Part shown: positions 31,015 to 43,300 of the stretch, piece by piece
Layout: each line of letters starts with the position of its first letter
How positions within the stretch are numbered: position 1 is the stretch's first letter
Source: Aquatica leii
Taxonomy: Eukaryota; Arthropoda; Insecta; Coleoptera; Lampyridae
NCBI GenBank assembly: GCA_035610365.1
Contig: CM069435.1
Coordinates: 9,946,001 to 10,010,000 of the forward strand
Reading direction: 5' to 3'
DNA length: 64,000 nt
The notes under the pieces: generated by a model
What the model was told of the DNA's origin: nothing
Seen by the model: only the letters and a program-made list of their open reading frames with translations
Database searches by the model: none
Translations under genes and position numbers: made by a program

Positions 31015-33590
31015 AACAAACTTACTCAAGGTGTCATTTGTATAACGTAAAACATAACATAAACGCATAACAAATAAATGAATTAAAATGCACCAGGCTA
31101 GCTCACAAAAATATTTATTTAATACACATTAAAAACAAAATACATACAATGAGAAATTTTCAGATTTATTTAATTAGAGTCGTGGGAATTCTTACGTTAC
31201 TTAAGATTAAAAATTTTCAATTTGATAAACACAAAACTTTATAAATTGGACGCCACAATATTTTTTATATATAAAATGGTTAAATATTGAAACCAAAAGA
31301 TTTACACTAACATAATAACAAAATAACATATTTACATATTTAACAGTATCGAAGGTCAAATATATAATCAAAGTTACCTGATTTCAAACTTTAATGCGCA
31401 AGTCGAATTGGCGAGGTCAGTGACGCGTTCTCATCTAATTTATGCGATGACGCAACATTACGAAATTCTTGAAATGCATATTTTAATTTCCATATTTTCC
31501 GTATCTATCCTGATTGATCTAATATTCGTACAGATCCATTAACCAGAACATCGTAAAACAAACGTAGCGTATGATAATCATTCGCAACATCCAACTCAAA
31601 TTTTATCAGACGTAACATGAATAATTATCGATTTTTAATCATAAAAATCATAAGTCGTAACGGAAATTCTTCGTAAAAGCGACGTTGTGACTAACATCAA
31701 ACGTGCAGCGTAAACCATATCTCATATCACATTTCAAACATCAAAATCGTAAAAAGGCGTACGTATCCAAACGAAATTTTCGTAACCATAAACGAATTCA
31801 AACGTACACAAATTAAAAAGCATCGAATAAATCAGAAAGCGTAGTCGTATAACAAAAGCAAAAACTTCCAATTCGAACGTATCAAAAATTATTGCGCAAC
31901 TTTCTATTTAGGCGTGGCCATCATATGACTCATTGAAATGATGCAATATTATGCAATTCTCGTAAATCGTATATTTAATTCTTTTTCGTAGATTTGAAAC
32001 CAAGAACCATATAAAAAAACCAAAAACCAAAAATCCGGAACAAAGAAAAACTAAAACGTAAATTGCGATGTATTAAATAATGCGAATCAAAACAAAAAAT
32101 GACTTACCCCTTCGAATTAACGGGTTTACTTTATTAATTTCGTAAATTCAACAACGAAACGCAAATGCTGCTACAAAACGCAAGTGTTACTACCAAACGA
32201 AAGTACTTCTACAAACGCCGGCATAACTTGCAGCACGCAAAAAAATGTCTGCTCACTACATCGCGAAACGTAAGATGCAGATGGATGACTTCGTACTTAA
32301 GAGGAAGGCTCAAAACGCATGTCAGTGCGTGAAATGCTTGCGCAAAAGAATTTACATAAACAGTGAATACAAAAATGTTAATTAAAAACAGACTTATTCA
32401 AACGTAAAAAATGTGCACGTTACAAGGCTAGGACAAAACCCCAGGAACCCTGTTGCAACCGAGGGTTTTTTCGACAAAGTGCTAGGCGATTGTGTAGCGC
32501 GAAGTCATAACCACACCTCAAACTCTTGCGTCAAGATGAAAATAGCGCGTCGTTGGGCTCCAACGTCAGTCTACACAAGCGCATGTCACCGTATCCAGTA
32601 CTCGCTTGACCACGTCAGGTTTTCTCCCACCTAGACAAGAATCTGATTTAAGATCAGTGCAGAGAGAACCCAGTCAAAATCTCCCCACTCTGAAAGTAAA
32701 TAAAAGAAACATGAAAATGCCAAAAAAAGACTACAACCCGCAATCGCGTGACTGTAGCTAGAAGCGGTGCTTCCTGTACAACCACAAACATCCTACGTGC
32801 CAGTTAAGAAGAATTGATTACCCCCACCCAGTTCCATTAAGTCTTCCGAACGCCCTCGAAGGGTATTATGCCAAGTCCAGAGCTTGAGTTTAGCGGAATG
32901 GAGATAACCAACTTTCCTGAACACGGAGGTGTTGGGTTTCCACAACAGAGCCCCCACTTATGAAGACAAATCAAAAGAAGAGAAAGAACGACAAAAAGAC
33001 AGAAGGAAAACAGAGAGTACGATGTTAGTGTACGGTTCGACTACCTCTCCCTAGATAGTCGACCCAAAGTGATCTTAGCCTACTGCCCATAGCAAACTAA
33101 AGTTGGACACATAAAAATGTGTGCACACAACAGTGACACAACTTACTATCAGCAAAAAAAAATCATTTAAGATAACTTAAAAGAACCCACTACGCGGATG
33201 AGGTGCTCCTTGAAATATCCAAAAATAAGCTATTACTTACTTAAATCTAATCTAAAGTAACCCGATAACACCCTTGTTCAAGTGCAAAATAAAGAAAAAA
33301 ATTATTCGTTTACCCACGGTCAACTTCCCAAAGAAAGAAATGAACAGCTTCATGTTGACTCATTAGCCCTCATAAACTGACTAAGCAGGTATAAATATTC
33401 ACACTTATGTCTAAATCAATATCACGAGAACTAAAGACATAGCTAAATAACCATCTCCAGGGAAACTTAAATACCGAAACGTCCGGACTAGTATAATCAA
33501 GTTCAAGATCTTCGACATGCCAGATGCCTAAGGATCGAGATGTATTATCCTCTAACTCATACGTCCACGGAGATTTTACCGTTCACTCTT
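31015..33590. other. Long stretch without recognisable genes
   Basis: AT-rich, with conspicuously frequent CGTA/ACG words from about 31400 to 32300. The part 32400-33110 has higher GC and contains leader-like sequence (minus sense GTGGGGGCTCTGTTG near 32965). It may be the LTR or leader of the copia relic just beyond, but no paired LTR was found. Confidence 0.35.
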
Positions 33591-33597
33591 CTAACAT

Positions 33598-33790
33598 CTC
33601 TAAGATCGTGATGACTTACAGACTTTGCAAATTGAAGCAGCAAACCCTTCAGGCTGCTCCATGTAAATAGACTCAGTTAAGTACCCATTAAAAAAAGCTG
33701 TTGTTATGTCAACATAGTCGATTACCCAGTCGTTGACAGTACTTAAGACAAACAGTACACGAAGTGATGATAATCTTACAAAGAAGAAAA
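33598..33790 (-). pseudogene. Ty1/copia reverse transcriptase fragment
   Basis: Minus strand from about 33780 reads LRVLFVLSTVNDWVIDYVDI, then TTAFFNGYLTESIYMEQPEGF, followed by a degraded tail and a stop. The order WxIxxxDxxTAFxNGxLxExIYMxQPEGF is the signature of the copia-type RT (RVT_2 family). Only about 60 residues survive. No integrase or LTR could be linked to it. Confidence 0.75.
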
Positions 33791-33834
33791 AAAAATTATG
33801 CCCGTGTTTTAGAGATTCTACTACTGTGGAAATT

Positions 33835-34200
33835 CAGATTTATTCTTAAGCAACTCTCAATCTTTGACAAGATCATTCAATTTTGGTTGAGTAAGGAAGT
33901 CAGGTTTCCAATGAGGTGAGCCAAACGAACATTCTTTATCATTGGTTTTTGGGGGCACTGGGATTATCAAGGATTTGTGAGTAACTGGTTTTAGAAAGAT
34001 ACTAGGATACTGAATTCTATGCTTATTTTTGTTAGAAAACCGGATAAACGTAACAATCTGTGAGATGACAGCGAGGTTGAGGTCAAACCAATAGAGTGGG
34101 GAAAGTAACCCGAAACGTTGGGTGATGGACGGTCATATTCAGATTCAGGAAATCGTTTTACATAAGGATTAGCAAAAATTATGTCAGGTCTGATTTTCAT
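33835..34200 (-). mobile_element. Second, internally deleted copy of the unassigned TIR transposon
   Basis: On the minus strand, 34200-34110 matches the inner left TIR of the element at 18801 (GATTTTCAT, TTATGTAAAA-CGATTTCCTGAATC, CATCAC order). Immediately downstream are coding remains homologous to that element's protein: PRCHLTDCYVYPVF, NKNKHRIQYPS, and LTQPKLNDLVKD followed by LLKNKSEF. The N-terminal zinc-knuckle region between TIR and PRCHLTD has been deleted. The copy ends near 33835. Confidence 0.75.
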
Positions 34201-34338
34201 ACTTTTGTAGTTTTATTCTTTTTCTCTTTTCATTACTTTGTATTTCTTTTTTTTTCATAAGTAATTTCATCAACAAATTCAAGTAATTTTTAATTATAAT
34301 TAATTAATAAAATCACTCATTAGATTAATTACATTTGA

Positions 34339-37300
34339 TTAATCTAAAAATCGATGTATTACAGGACTGAAATAGTCTTTATTTAATGGTTTTTCGTTCT
34401 TCTTTGTAAAACAACTTAATATAATTCCAAGTACGGTAGTAACTGCTGCGCCTATTGCAAGGTTATACCAAAAGGCAATTTGATACAAAATAAACGCTTC
34501 TTCAGTGTTAGTGTTTCTAGAACAAAAATAAAAGAAAATAATCAAACTTCATCATTTTTTTTTACTTATTTGTGGAATTTACTGGAATGGTGCATCCTTC
34601 AACGGAAATTGGTTTTGAGAAGTCGATTAAAGAACCGTGTGCGGCGCTTAAAATGTTACCTAATCCTATCCATAATACAAATAAAAAACTCACTATAACA
34701 CTAATAAGCGCGGCCTAAAAATCGTAATAGTTTTTTTTAAATTTGCTTCTAGTAGTGTACGTACGTACCTGTGCAGTAGTTGGAGGAATCAGCGCACCTA
34801 AGATAAACAAACCTAAAAGTGGTCCTAAAGTAATACCTTGTAGAGAAGTGATCACTGGTAGAATTTCGTTTGATTGTTCAATAAGCAGCATCAGAAGTGT
34901 AGATATGACGCCTGTTATTACCACTATTAATTTTAAAATAAAACCTTCACGTTTGGTTTTAGTGTCAGTTGACAAAAACTTCGAAAGAAAATCTTCATAG
35001 ACTGTGCTTGCTAGCGTATTTAAAACAGAAGAAAATGTACTAATGTGATAGGTGTTAAGACAGTTCATGATACACTCACCTTAATGCTGCACAAAAGCAT
35101 CCAGACATAAAAACACCCAGTAACCCGGGAAGTTGGTCGGAAATGTTTACAACAAAATAAGGTAGTAGTTGGTCGTGACGGCTAACCAAATGCGCTGATA
35201 ATGGATCACAATCTTTATATTTTGAGTACATTATGTTGCCGGTTAGTACCATACAAAATATAAAAAACATTACGCCAAATCCATAGATATAAACTGCTCT
35301 AAAATTCATCCAAACATATTACATATTGAAACATTCTCGAATCTGGAGAATATTTAAAGCAATTCAAGAACAAACTAAAATATAATAGATGAAGATAAGG
35401 CTCAAATATAATAGACAAACAAAGAAAAGCTTTTTTTTGTGTTTAATTAAGAGGTCAGATTCTTTACTATTAAAATTTGTCGTATGTATAATTATGCGAA
35501 GTCTTATAATAATCTTACGAGCTAATTATAACATTTCACATAATTGTGTACAAAAATCTCATCAGTCTAATTATAGTAAGATGTATGTACACTATGGACA
35601 CGTAAAATAATACAACGCTAATTATTAAAATATGCAAAATAAGTAAATGGGTTGTGCAGGAATATTGAAGCTATACGGTTTGGAATATTGTAGCTAAAAT
35701 ACGTACTCTCAAAAGGTTTCACTTTTGGGATATATGGGGGTCTATTATTATTACTTTTTTTAATTATTTTCATACTTAACACGTTCCCTGTCCGTATGAG
35801 TATTACTTAAGCAAGTTTGCTTGTACCTCGTTTTCTCCTATGCTAATTTTATGTACCATGTAAGGTACGTAATTTGTTATGACTCGTGCAGTGTGGAATG
35901 GTTTTCTTGTTTCGTTTTCATTTCCTGTTATTTTGTGCTGGTGGATAGTTTGAATAAAACCATGTTATAATCATAGCAAAAATTCCAATCGGTGTTCTTG
36001 GTATTTAACACCTTGAAGCCAAACGAACCACTGACTCTGGCTAAGCTCAAAACAGTAACTTTAGCAGCAACAAACCTGAACCATTTGTTGACAACAAAGA
36101 TGTCGACCCAGAATACGACAATGAATCACTTTTGTCAGATTCCAGCGAAAACAGATTCTAAAATCCAGAATGGCAAAATAATGGATTTTAAACCATATGG
36201 ATGAAGATGTGAAGACACCGACGATGACAAACCTGGACAATGTTTGATTCGAAGCAGTTCTCAACAGGTACGATTTAATTTTTCAGGAACGGCAGGCCAA
36301 AGAAATTTTGCGTTCTCTGAACAACTGCCTGCAGATTTCTATAAATAAATTGTTGAGGAGAATGTGATGAATCTAATAGTGTTGGAAATAAAAGGGTACA
36401 TTTGTTTATTTTACTTTATAATTTCTTTGACGGCTACTATTGTATTTTTGACAGATACAAAAATCAAATCTTGTAAAGATGCAAGCAGATTTTTGCGTTG
36501 GAGAGACACCAACGAAATGTACAAGTTTGTTGGTGTCCCCTTTGCTTCTGGGAGAAAGATCCAATTTATAATTATTTTATAAAATTCTGCAACAGATTTG
36601 TATTGCTACTGAGATGCTGACAATCAGACTAAGACAGAACAAAATAAAGCAAATAAAGAAAATTAGAAAATTCAACTATTGTCATCAATCCTTCAAAAAA
36701 TTTAAAACCTGTATACACCTAGTAATATCGTAGTCGTTGACGAGACCATGCTTCCATTTAGAAGGCGGTAGAACTTTTGCTGATACAATCCGTGGAATAC
36801 TAATGCCTATGACTTTAAATTATTTAAGGTATGTACGTCCGATAACTGTAAGCAGTTACTCTGGAAAATATTGTGAAAAATCTGGATGTACCTAGAGCCA
36901 CCGTCGCAAACCTGACACAACAACCTCTAAGCGAAAGAATATTGATCATTACCAATAACTGGTGTACCTGTATTGCTCTTGTCAAATGTATGTACAAAAA
37001 ACAAACAAATATCTTGGGTACTGTGAGAAAATATCGCAAAAGGCTAGAAGTTGTACAGCAAAATCTACGGAAGGGTAAAACTTGTTCCAGGTTAAAAGAA
37101 TACTTAAAATTTCTGGAATGGAAAAATCAGCGTGATGTGCATGTTTTTTCTTTATGTTTTGAAGATTCTATGGTGCTGACGAACTGGTAATGAAAAGTAT
37201 AAACCAAAATTGGTGGTTGAGTACAACAAAAGAAAACAGGGAGTTGATATTTCTGATAAGTTGTCCAGTTATTACAAAGCCTTAAGTAAACTATAAAAGA

Positions 37301-40300
37301 ACTTACTTCAAAAGACGCGGGGAAAAAACCATAAATACAATTTGTAAAAAGTGTCAACATGCACATTGCATCGTCTGCTTCAATGAGGTTTACTGAAGCC
37401 CACTATGTAAACCAAAAAAATGAGTTTTTTCTGTTTCTGAGAGTTTTTTGTGTTCTGAGTTTTTCTTTGTTTAGTTTTGTTTTACGTTTTACTATAAATA
37501 TTTGTTTTTATTATTGTATACAACTTTATAGCTGCCATTAATAAAACCATTTACTTCTCACAGTCTTGGGCCACTTATGGCACATATGGCTAGCAAGGTG
37601 TCCTAACACTTTCCGTAAACCAAATATGACTCATCAACACTATTAGGCATTATTATGGAAGCCCTAAAGCAAAACTTGGTGATATGTGAGCCATATGCGG
37701 ACACAGAACTTATGGCAAACATTGAATGTAAGCCAAATACGGTTTATCGGGCAAGGGGACATGTTAAGAAGTATCTAAGTTGTGAGAGCAAAATTTACAA
37801 GTGCAACAATAAATAATATTTTATATTACAATTATAATAAACTTTACGTCTTATAAAGAGCGTTCAAAAATTAAAACCTATCAATTAAGAAATTTAATTT
37901 ACATAAAATGCACTTTTTAAATACGTATCGAATAGTATTAGAATATTCTATAGATAAATCTTTTTTTAGATTATAACAGTAATAATCGTAATAACATACC
38001 AACGATAAGTAATAAATAAAACAAGTGGATTATAAGAAATGGATTTTACGATTGGCCCCCGCCCTCCAAATCCCCGACTTTAATTACATTAAATTTATTT
38101 ATAGGGATACATAAAAAGAATTGTCTACAACACGCCACCGGCAACACCACACAATACGAAAAGACGCATAAGAGACACTTTTGAAATTGTAAGCTAGCAA
38201 ATGTTGCTTTTTGTCTTATGCTATCGTATCGTATGTTATTATCATTATTGCTCCTATAGCCTGTCGACAATTAAAAAATATCTAAAAACGTAAAAATAAT
38301 TTTCATATTGTTCCATGTTTAATTTGATTACGGACAAAGGAAAGATTCTCAGATAGTGCATAAACTGGGAGTTGGTTTGTTCTATGATGTTATTGAGTTG
38401 AGAAGGTAATACAATATCGCTGAGTGCCCTTCTGTTGTTATGAATCTTTACTAGCTTTATGTAGTACTTGTTAACTTTAGAAATAAGGTTAGAGGCAACT
38501 TGATAATTGTTAGGTATCTGAATATTTATTTTGTTTTTGCCGATTGTTTTGAACCATTTCTTCATTTCGTTGATAGAGTAAATTCCTTCATTTAGACGTT
38601 GTCTAAAACGTTCTAATTCGTTGTTTCTGTATTGTTAAATGATGTTAATGCAGAAAGTATTAGTTTGATCTGTTGATTGGTAAATTTTGATCTAATGTAT
38701 TGATGTCTGAGTATACTTCATCGTTGACTCTAAAGATGGATGTTAATAAGTCTCTTTGTAATCCTCGTTTGTGGCGGTTTTAGATTATATTTTGTATGTC
38801 TGGTTATAAAATTAAAAGCTGTAAGAAGTGAGTAATTAAGTGTAAAGTATTGAACTATATCATTAGTGTCAGTGAAAGTTATCAATTAAGGACCCAATCA
38901 ATCAAATAGAAACCGAAATTTAAATATAAAATCGAATCTAAATTAAAATTAGTATTAAGGTACATGCACACAGTAGGTAAAACAAAGTGTCAAAGAAAAT
39001 ATGCACGAGAGGAGAACGGGCTTCGCAGAGCAAATCCGGGTGGCCTCCCGCCTCGGCTACAAAACTTTTATAGACAGTGGTGATAACCCAAAACGCCAAA
39101 ACCATTCGAAAATATAATATAGAGCCGCATTCATTGTACAAGATATTAAAACATAATAAATGAACCATAACGAAGGACTAATTCAACAACAATATAAGGA
39201 TAACGCGCGCCAAAAAGCAGGCAGTGTGGGAAAGCTAGACGATTATATTAAAAGATCGCGCCCCAGAGAAGAGATCAAAGTAAATAGCGAAGTTTTCAAG
39301 AGAAGCAAAACAATAGATAGTACAACGACTAAACAAAACAAGAATACTGTGGAAGAACCTAAAAGTGAAGCGTTAGAAATGGAAGAAGTACTTAAAAGCA
39401 TTCTACAACTGAAGAAAGAGTTAAAAGAAGACGCACAAAAGAACATGGAAAGCTTGAAAGAAGAGTTTAAAAACAATCAAGAGGAGATCAAAGAGCTCAA
39501 AGTGGAATTAAAGAGAAGAGAGAATGAAATGATAGAAATGAAAGAGGAAAATGAGAAGTTAAAAGTGCGTGTAGGAAACCTAGAAGCAAAATTTGAAGAA
39601 CAGGATAGAGATAAGAAAAAACGAAATATAGTAATCAAAGGAATACAAGTTCAAGATGCATTGATAAGAGAAAAAGTAGAAGAAGTTTTACAAGAAAAGA
39701 TAGGTGTGAAACCAGAAATAAGAGAAGTATTCAGAATGGGCAAAGTACAAGCTAACAAAATAATCATAGTAAAATAGGAAAATTGGCAAAATAAAATAGA
39801 AATAATGAAAAAAAAGGCATTAAAAGGAACAAACATCACATCAAAGCATTGCAGAAAAAGCACGAAATGAGGGAAAACGGGCAAAAATAGTTGGATACCA
39901 AAAGCTAATAGTGGACGGGAAAGAATGGAGATAGAACCAACAAAAAAGGAAGCTGGAAGAAGCCGACAAAAGCACGTTAATTATCGATACTGATTCAAAA
40001 AACTAAGCACCACCAACACTAACAATAATGGCAATCAAAACGGATTTACGAGCAGGAAAAAAAATAAACCAAAATAAAACAAAAAAAAGAAGAAACGGAT
40101 CTTAGGTTGGGTACGTGGAATATTAGAAGTCTTAATGGGAAGGAGCAGGAGCTCATATATGGACTTGAGAAAGCAAACCTAGCAATCACAGAAACAAAGA
40201 AAAAAGGAAATGGGACGATAGAAATGGAAAATGGACACTTATTAATATACAGTGGAGTAAAACCAGACGACCGTGCAGCTGAAGGAGCAGGGTACATAAT

Positions 40301-43300
40301 AAGAAAAGATCATGCTAATAGTGTAAATAAATGGGAATTTAAGTCAGGAAAGATACTAAAAGTTGAAATACAATTAGATCAACAAAACATAATAACTCTT
40401 CTAATAATCTACGGCCCAAGCGAAGATGAAAACACAAAAAAGAAAGATACATTTTGGGAAGATATGAACGAAATGGTAGAAAATATAAATAATAGATTAA
40501 TAATGCTAAGAGACTTTAACTGTCGGGTAGGGAAAAGAAGCAATAACGCGATCGACGTAATAGGACAATACGGAGAAAATCATAAAAACAATAACGGAGG
40601 TATACTAATAAATGTTTGCACAAAAAACAACTTAATAATAACGAATACATTCTGCAAGCACAAGGAAATACATAAATACAAAAGAGAGGTTATAAGCAGA
40701 AACGAGAAATCCATAATAGATTACGTAATCATAAACAGAGCATCCAGGAAAGAAATCGTAGATGTTAAAACAAGAAGAGGACCCAAAATCTACAGTGACC
40801 ACTATTTGGTAGTAGCGAAATTACGTATAATAACGGAAAAAGAAAAAACACTAGAAACAAACACACGGTACAGAACAAGACTAAACGAGAGGATAAAGAC
40901 ATACAAACTGCAAGAAACAGAAACGGCAAGCAAATATAAGAAAAATATAGAAGAGAGAATAGCAGCAAACGCTGACCAATGGGAACTCATGAGTCTAGAG
41001 CAGATGTGGAGACACTTTAAAGAGATTGTACTGACAACAGCAAGGGAACAGTGTGGAACAATTGCGCTAGATAAAGAAAAGAAACAAACCAAATGGTGGA
41101 ATAAAGACATCAAAGAACAAGTAAAGGTTTAAAAAAAAGAAAAGTGATAACAATACCTAGGAAGTAAAACGGAACAAAATTACATAGCATACAAAAATCA
41201 ACGCATAAAAGTAAAAGAAATGGTCTTACAGGCGAAGCAATGTACATGGGAATAATTCGGTCAAAAAATGGAGGAAGATAGCAAAGGAAACCAAAAGTTA
41301 TTCTACCGAGTGCTAAAGACATTAAGAAAAGAAAAACAACAAAGTTTACGACAAATAAAATCAAAAAAACAACAAAATTTTAACCGATGAAAAAGAAATT
41401 ATGGAAAGGTGGAAAGAATATTTCCAAGAATTTATCAATACAAGCAAAACAGGAAACACGAAAAACGAAGAAAGAGAAAAACACCTAGAAGAGGAAGACT
41501 AGAATCACATACAATTGAAGGAAGTACTAAAAGCAATAAAAAGCATAAAAACAGGAAAAGCAGCAGGACATGAACAAAATAACAGGTGAAATGATGAAAA
41601 ACCTAGTAACAAAGGGACTAGAATGGCTACAAAAAATATTAAACAAGGCGTGGGACATAGGAAAAGTACCCGAAGATTGGAAGATTAGAGTGATCGTGCC
41701 AATATTCAAGAAAGGGGACAGTAGAGAACATTATTAAGCATTGTATCAAAAATATACGAAAGAATTCTAGAAAAAAGACTAAGAAATATAATTGAAGAAC
41801 AACTAGATGAGGCACAGAGTGGATTCAGGAAAGGTAGGAGTGTACAAGACCATATTTTCACTATAAAGCAGATGATGGAAAAAAGCAGAGCAGGAGGCTC
41901 GGAGATATATGTATATAGCATTCTTAGACTTAGAGAAGGCCTTCGATACAGTGCCGCAAAAAGAAGTGTGGGAAAGTCTAGACCATAAAAATGTCAATCC
42001 AAAGTTAATAACAGGGATCAAAAGCCTATACGATAACAATAAAAGCTACATAAAAAAAGACAATGCAGAATCCCAAACATTCACAATAAACAATGGTCTA
42101 AGACAAAGGGGGATAATGAGTCCAACCTTATTTACGCTACGCTTATAAAAGCGACAAGGAATAGAACCCAAAAGCTACATATAGGTTACAGCAGGCTAGC
42201 AACAGTGAGGATATCAGAATGCGCTTTTGCTGATGACATAACAACCTCCAAATATGGGAAGAAGAACTATCGATAAGAAAAATGAAAATAAACACGAACA
42301 AGACAAAACTAATAGTTATTAGCAAAGAAAAAATAAATATAAACATAGATATAAATAGAGAGGTAATAGAACAGGTGAACGTATTTAAATACCTAGGAGT
42401 TATGATAGATAGGGATGGAAATATGACAGAAGCAGTGAACGAGAGAATTAGTAACGCCGCGAGAATGTACCATAGCCTAAGCAAATCTTTCATAGGTAAA
42501 CAAGAAGTCAGCAGAAAAACAAAAATGACGATATATAGAACCGTATTCAGACCAATCCTAACATATGGAAGTGAAAGCTGGGTATTATCAAATACATTGA
42601 AGAGTAAGATCCAAGCCATGGATATAAAGTATCTAAGAAGAATTAAGGCTATAACTAGAAGAGACAAGACAAGAAACGACATAGTAAGAAAACAACTAGA
42701 AATAGAGTCAGTCATCAATATAATAGAAAAACAACAATTGAGATGGTTTGGACATATTTGCAGAATGGACAATAAGAGACAAGTCAAAAACGTGTGGGAA
42801 GCAGGAGCAATAAGAAGTAGAACAAGAGAAAGACCGAAGAAGACTTGGAATGACGAAATAACGGCGATACTAGGCAGAAAAGGCAAAACGTGGACTGAAA
42901 CCAAGAAGTTGACAGAGAACAAGAAGGAATGGAGAAAATTTATAAATATAATAAAAAATGTAATAGAATCTGGTTTTATCCATTTAAATTCGTCTTCTTG
43001 CTCTTGTAGATGATGTGCTAAAAGCTTGATCTAGGTTCCTTCAGACATTCGCGTAGTTTTTTTGAAAAAGTTCTGAAATTGTTTGTTTACTGCTGATATC
43101 CTCGTTGTATTAGTAATAAGATTGGCTTTTTCAAATTTAACTTAAATGTGAAAGTTTCTTTGCTCAATTATCGCACGATGACCTATGTGCTGGATGCTTT
43201 TGAGCATTTTCTTGTGGAGTTTGTGGTTCTTCTGAATCAGTTGGCGTGGAATTAAGTTTGTTATGATTTTTTTTTAAAGTTTCAATCAGCTTTTTTGAGC

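Larger units (their letters stand above)
38990..42990 (+). mobile_element. RTE-like LINE with coiled-coil ORF1 and EN-RT ORF2
   Basis: A leader richer in GC (38990-39159), an intact ORF1 (39160-39777) and a broken ORF2 (40107 to about 42985) share the strong purine bias of the coding strand. The unit ends in an A-rich stretch at about 42945-42965. It sits in the 18.5-kb symporter intron, antisense to the gene. Confidence 0.82.

Noticed and set aside
38254-38565. Possible retroelement envelope-like protein
   Set aside because: There is no signal peptide, cleavage site or Cys pattern, so the open frame is listed only as unrecognised.
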